DNA of 64,000 nucleotides from Porphyra umbilicalis (Eukaryota; Rhodophyta; Bangiophyceae; Bangiales; Bangiaceae). The notes under the pieces were generated by a model. That model had not been told where the DNA came from and searched no databases. It saw nothing but the letters and a program-made list of their open reading frames with translations. Position 1 is the first letter of the stretch. The number at the start of each line of letters is the position of its first letter. The stretch spans positions 1 through 64,000 of the forward strand of contig KV919006.1 in the NCBI GenBank assembly GCA_002049455.2, in the 5' to 3' direction. This document shows, piece by piece, positions 61,201 to 64,000 of this stretch. Both the position numbers and the translations under genes were made by a program.

Positions 61201-63452
61201 GAGCGCACAACGCACAGCGCGCGGAAGTTCTGCATCCGCAGAGGCCGGTCGTCGTCCTCCTCCCCGAGCGCCGTGTAGCTAGCTCGCAGGCAATCCGACA
61301 GGCAGCCATATTTGAGGTCGACGCCAGACGACTGGGTGAGCGGGCTGCCTTGGTAACTGCCGACCTGGTCGAGGGCAGCGGCCCACGCGCCCTTGTGAGC
61401 GCATTTTCGTGCATAGTCGCCTTCGAGTGAGCCGAACACGGCCAAGGCGAGTGGCAGTCCGCCGCACAGCTCTACCGCCCGCCGTACGCGCTCGACGGTC
61501 TTGTCCTGAGCAAAGACGCCGCCACGCTCGGCTTGCGTGAGGAGCACACTCTCCGCGTCGGTGCCGTGCCGCTCGCCGACCTCCACACAAAGCACATTGC
61601 GGCCGCGGCCACATGCGTTGATAATATCCACGCGCCGCGACGACAGCAACAGCGACGAGCGCTCAGAGGTGGCCAACGCGCGTACAAATGGCGCAGCCCG
61701 CGGCTCGTGCCACACGTCGTCGAGGATGACGAGGCACGCCTTGTGCTTGACGACAGCCTTGAGGCGCTTGATGGCCAACTCGAGGTCGATGGCCTCCACC
61801 AGTTCGCCCGACAGGGTAGTCGCGAGGAGGCACAGCTGCGCGCGCGCGTCCCCCAACCCGAAGTCCCGGGACAACTGCGTCCAGTGCACCCCGTCTGGGA
61901 AGCGCGACCGGCCGTCACTTTCCAGCGAGACCTTGTGCGCCACAAGCAGGCATGTCGTCGTTTTGCCACCGCCTCCCATCCCGTGAGCTCCCACGACCGC
62001 CGCGGCCGTTTCGCCGGACTGCACGACCGCGGCGTGCAGCCTCGCAGCGGGCAATGTCGGGTCATCCCAGTCATTGAAAATGCTGCTGTCGTCGGGCAGC
62101 TCAGGCAAGCCCTGCCACCCCACCCGTGCCGCCGCCGCGAGCTGTGCCTCTGGGCCGACTGCCGCCAGAATACGACCCGCGTCGACCGCCGTCTGGCGCT
62201 GCAGCGCCAGGACCAGCTCGTCCAACAGCCGTCTCGCATTCCGCCGGCTCTGTGCCAGCCGATCGCCTAATTCAGGACCGACCTCCACCCCCCGGCACGA
62301 CGCACTGCAGGCGAGCCACGCGCGTTGTCGGCGGGACCGCACCAGGTGGTGCAGCTCCCCTGCCACAGCCTCAATGTCAGCAAGGAGGCGGCTCAGGAGA
62401 TGAAGCAGCTCCGTTGCCCCCACGTCAGCGTCATCGCGGACGTCTCGGAGGGCGACGAGCAGGCGTCGACAAACTCCGTGCAGGTCGTTCACATCCGCCG
62501 ATGCTTGAGCGGCCGCCTCGAAAACGCCTTGCGCGGCAGCAAAGACGCGCGCCGCAAAACACACCGACTGAAGCGCCACGCCGACCACAGGGCCGGCCGC
62601 GGCAGCGAGGTTGGACGCCTCTTTCTGCGTCACGTCGGCCACAAACTCGGCCACCCCCACCACGCCCTCCAGCGCGCCGGTGGCCACCAGGTGGCTCGCG
62701 CCACGGGTGAGCGCGTCCATCACAAGAAGACGCCTCGCCACGGCCGGCCTGCCTAGCGCCGGGCCGATCCCATCGGCGCCACCGCCGCGGACGCTCCCCA
62801 CACCCAGGTGCCGCGTCCAAACGAGCGCCAGCGGAGCCGCGCGCATCCGGAGCTGCCGATACCACTCGCGCGCGTCTGCTTCCGACGCCGCACAAAACCG
62901 GAGCTGGTCCCCCCGGTTTGGGAGGTGCCCGAGCTCAATCACCCAGCGTCCAGCGACGGCAGGCAGCTCCCCCGTCAGTGACGCGCGAAAAACGCGCACC
63001 TCCCAAAAGGCCACGCCCGACTCGTCGCGCCGAAGGGGGAAAAAGCAGCAGCCTTTTTCGGGCTTACACACTGGCGGCATGTTCCCAACGACGGGTGCCG
63101 TGCACACGGGATCCGCCGGCGGCCGTGGCTGGTAGTGCAAGCCGCAGTGCAACCAAACAGACACGGTGGACACCGTCGCCTTGTCGGAGAGGCGCGACAA
63201 GCACGCCATCATCCCGGCCGGCTTGATCTGCAGCGGTTTCCCCACGCAGGGGCGCATCAAGGCGGCCCAGGCGGCCGTGTACTCACCCAATGGCAGGCCG
63301 TAATCCCGCCATTGCGATGAGTCGTCAGCCGTCGGCACGGACGAGGAGGCCCCTTCGTTCGACGCCATGGAGGGCGAGCAGGCGACCGCGGCGCAAGAGA
63401 GGGTTACCGCGATGAAGAAGAGATGGGCGGGGGAGGGAGAAAGAAGCAGCAA
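58260..63452 (-). CDS. NLR/STAND protein: PH-like, helical bundle, NB-ARC, WD40
   Basis: 1730 codons without interruption. The first ATG gives a hydrophobic start that could be a spurious signal-like extension; ATG 63368 (MASNEGASSS, residue 29) is the likelier start. Residues ~95-210: PH-like, ending LRFCAASEADAREWYRQLRMR. ~240-440: helix-rich bundle reminiscent of HeLo/MLKL/RPW8 membrane-acting domains. ~485-800: NB-ARC with P-loop GMGGGGKTTT (~490), kinase-2 CLVILDDVW (~573), SSRR, GGLPLAL (~663), and LHDLV (~800) at the MHD position. ~1048-1690: about a dozen WD40 units (VRVWD, LRVWD, VQVWD). By family knowledge it is an ATP/ADP-switched sensor that oligomerises when the WD40 part binds a ligand, as APAF-1 does. 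The N-terminal order is the unusual part. No intron, frameshift or neighbouring partner gene. Confidence 0.9.
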   Translation of the reverse strand: MLLLSPSPAHLFFIAVTLSCAAVACSPSMASNEGASSSVPTADDSSQWRDYGLPLGEYTAAWAALMRPCVGKPLQIKPAGMMACLSRLSDKATVSTVSVWLHCGLHYQPRPPADPVCTAPVVGNMPPVCKPEKGCCFFPLRRDESGVAFWEVRVFRASLTGELPAVAGRWVIELGHLPNRGDQLRFCAASEADAREWYRQLRMRAAPLALVWTRHLGVGSVRGGGADGIGPALGRPAVARRLLVMDALTRGASHLVATGALEGVVGVAEFVADVTQKEASNLAAAAGPVVGVALQSVCFAARVFAAAQGVFEAAAQASADVNDLHGVCRRLLVALRDVRDDADVGATELLHLLSRLLADIEAVAGELHHLVRSRRQRAWLACSASCRGVEVGPELGDRLAQSRRNARRLLDELVLALQRQTAVDAGRILAAVGPEAQLAAAARVGWQGLPELPDDSSIFNDWDDPTLPAARLHAAVVQSGETAAAVVGAHGMGGGGKTTTCLLVAHKVSLESDGRSRFPDGVHWTQLSRDFGLGDARAQLCLLATTLSGELVEAIDLELAIKRLKAVVKHKACLVILDDVWHEPRAAPFVRALATSERSSLLLSSRRVDIINACGRGRNVLCVEVGERHGTDAESVLLTQAERGGVFAQDKTVERVRRAVELCGGLPLALAVFGSLEGDYARKCAHKGAWAAALDQVGSYQGSPLTQSSGVDLKYGCLSDCLRASYTALGEEDDDRPLRMQNFRALCVVRSKEQLPWPALAALWNAESRAAVEVIARDSHARSLVSLRSLGPGETLSLSLHDLVIDFLAGIFAIDSAGHTACHTLLVERYCRRNGIAAAGEKVSLGRTRVALRPLWLLPPDGYVERALPRLLVAAGAADELDLLLLDMRFIASRVEVTGGHCGLYRSDCRHAVGVAGLGDVVTVVEGAVVTEGRPLSARLQQVAWEVAARFGSLLADGAADADLPALTYLCASARAYLVFPFVELLGTSRLLVPQERRVLPVSECVYHMCAGFKESGALFVITAHSLDTVPTILNVWDEESGAGVTAMEGHVGEVECLAVVGGGASGSPQLVISGAGCALRVWDTERWSCVAVLEGHVKAVCCVTMLDACGSDAPARLVSGSLDGTVRVWDTERWSAGSVTVLEGHTETVTCLAVVSNSQCDSRVLVASGSRDKTVRVWDLDDGKCVAVLEGHTNEVTSLAAVGGDGSDTHVRVVSGSVDGTLRVWSDAERWSCVVVLECDNLPVDHVAVVRSGTCPEPTWVVSASKSSCYAQGNALRVWDIKDWSCVALLKGHTTSITCLSVVDDDEFASPRVVTGSRDKTVRVWDVAAKTCVSVLEGHIHQVNCLAVASGRSFSKPALAISSAGCDKVRVWNLAGRSTRVASSRGKICIRSMTAMGDGGHDGAAVQLLCVSDDYTVQVWDTDTWSHVAVMPWRCQLHRRIVVDDRNGCGVPSRVVVTSRDKLSVLNMAGTRVAEWCGHTASVVDVALVSGADGRPAGRVLSASKDKTVRVWDVGSGACLDVIHFPDCLKQLVVLDAGNSDSPVRFAAVVGSAYRLGLHVVHVKCLGQESTRILGGVQGHAYDSVAAVGGRVSGCATYLVSIFRDGTVQVWDWEHGSCLHTFKEPVRWFQCASWWPRPSAGTERPIGVLGRGGAVAVNDEAAAGGSAAAFDDTAVLIDHKGSCALVDCQQLTLRWLPGPPDAASVCCLPGGQLACGTETGVVYGGQIFL

Positions 63453-64000
63453 CAGCGGCGCACGGTGCCGAACGGCTCAACGCAACAGCTGATGCGCCTG
63501 CAACACTGGGTCACTGCGACCCACACCCCAAGAGAAGGGCGTGTCCACATTGGGCGGCAAGTTAGGTGTCGGGCAACTGGCTCAGGTGACTCTACTGTAC
63601 TGGATTTTCAACCCGCTGCGACACCAGCCAGTGCCTGGTTGCTGAACTGATCATAATCCAGCTGGGGAACTCGGCTGTCCTGGTCACCCACCAAACTAGC
63701 TGAAGTGTCTTCAGTGTGTCCGGATGGCACTTCAAAGGTGCGGCGAGATTTTCCAAGCAGATCGTGGCTGGGACTTGCAGCACAGAACCGTCGAACGTCG
63801 CACTGTGGCGTGTTTAGCAGCGTCCCACGGTGGTCACCCGGGTGACAGCGGGATGATGGTCAAAACGCCGAGTGTGCGCAACGCTTTTCAAGCGGGGGCG
63901 CCAGCGCCATCTAAAAGTGGTGTGAAAAGGAGGAGACTGTGCCAATGGCACAGCGTGGGAGTGAGCTTTCTTCCATTTCATTTCATCTCGTGGCGGGATG
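63453..64000. other. 5' flank of the NLR-type gene
   Basis: Contains the presumed promoter. No TATA box or repeated operator-like motif was recognised. No other gene. Confidence 0.4.

Noticed and set aside
63369..63452. Signal peptide at the start of the NLR-type protein
   Set aside because: The hydrophobic stretch exists only if the first ATG is used; NLR-type proteins are cytosolic, and a better ATG follows at residue 29.

Overview
This window is nuclear DNA from a GC-rich eukaryote. It carries eukaryote-type genes (an NB-ARC/WD40 protein and an ATAD2/Yta7-type double AAA+ protein), Ty1/copia and Ty3/gypsy retrotransposons, a Tc1/mariner relic and terminal-inverted-repeat elements. Genes show little or no sign of introns (one reading frame runs for 1730 codons), the DNA is strongly GC-rich, and long G or C runs are common. 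That would suit an intron-poor alga, for example a bangiophyte red alga such as Porphyra/Pyropia, but this is inference and the species cannot be fixed from sequence alone. No rRNA, tRNA, CRISPR or bacterial operon was seen.

Layout. 0-5.4 kb: a short acidic hypothetical protein, then an ATAD2/Yta7-like AAA+ gene on the minus strand (3271-5264), split by a frame change at a C16 run, and a truncated pseudogene copy of its 5' end (1690-2165). 5.4-15 kb: C-rich minisatellites, an uncharacterised minus-strand gene (6718-8118), a decayed tandem paralogue of it (11007-11951), perfect palindromes, and very GC-rich low-complexity islands. 15-17.2 kb: three small plus-strand hypothetical genes. 17-29 kb: decayed mobile DNA (gypsy RNase H, a tnp2-like transposase, a GC-rich repeat element, a 5'-truncated view of a copia element read on the minus strand) and a 75-bp tandem array.

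29-50 kb is a nested transposon cluster. A decayed gypsy element (gag 29.2-30.4 kb, pol 37.5-39.6 kb) is interrupted by a second gypsy element with a chromodomain (30436-36913, 123-bp direct repeats). That second element has lost the reverse transcriptase core and carries a decayed antisense reading frame. A copia element on the minus strand (39601-50301, 365-bp LTRs, half-tRNA-iMet primer site) abuts it. The copia reverse transcriptase is itself interrupted by a 4813-bp DNA element with about 60-bp terminal inverted repeats and a GTTC target duplication; removing the insert leaves the frame open. This element shares most of its head and tail with another copy at 22.6-24.1 kb.

50-58 kb: a SANT/Myb-like protein gene with one in-frame stop, a 786-bp mariner derivative still encoding the transposase helix-turn-helix, and several dispersed repeats, some in inverted arrangement. 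58.3-63.5 kb: the largest intact gene, a STAND/NLR-type protein with a probable PH domain, a helical bundle, NB-ARC and about a dozen WD40 repeats. This architecture is the most interesting host gene here and would suit a signal-receiving, ATP-switched assembly protein in immunity or cell death.
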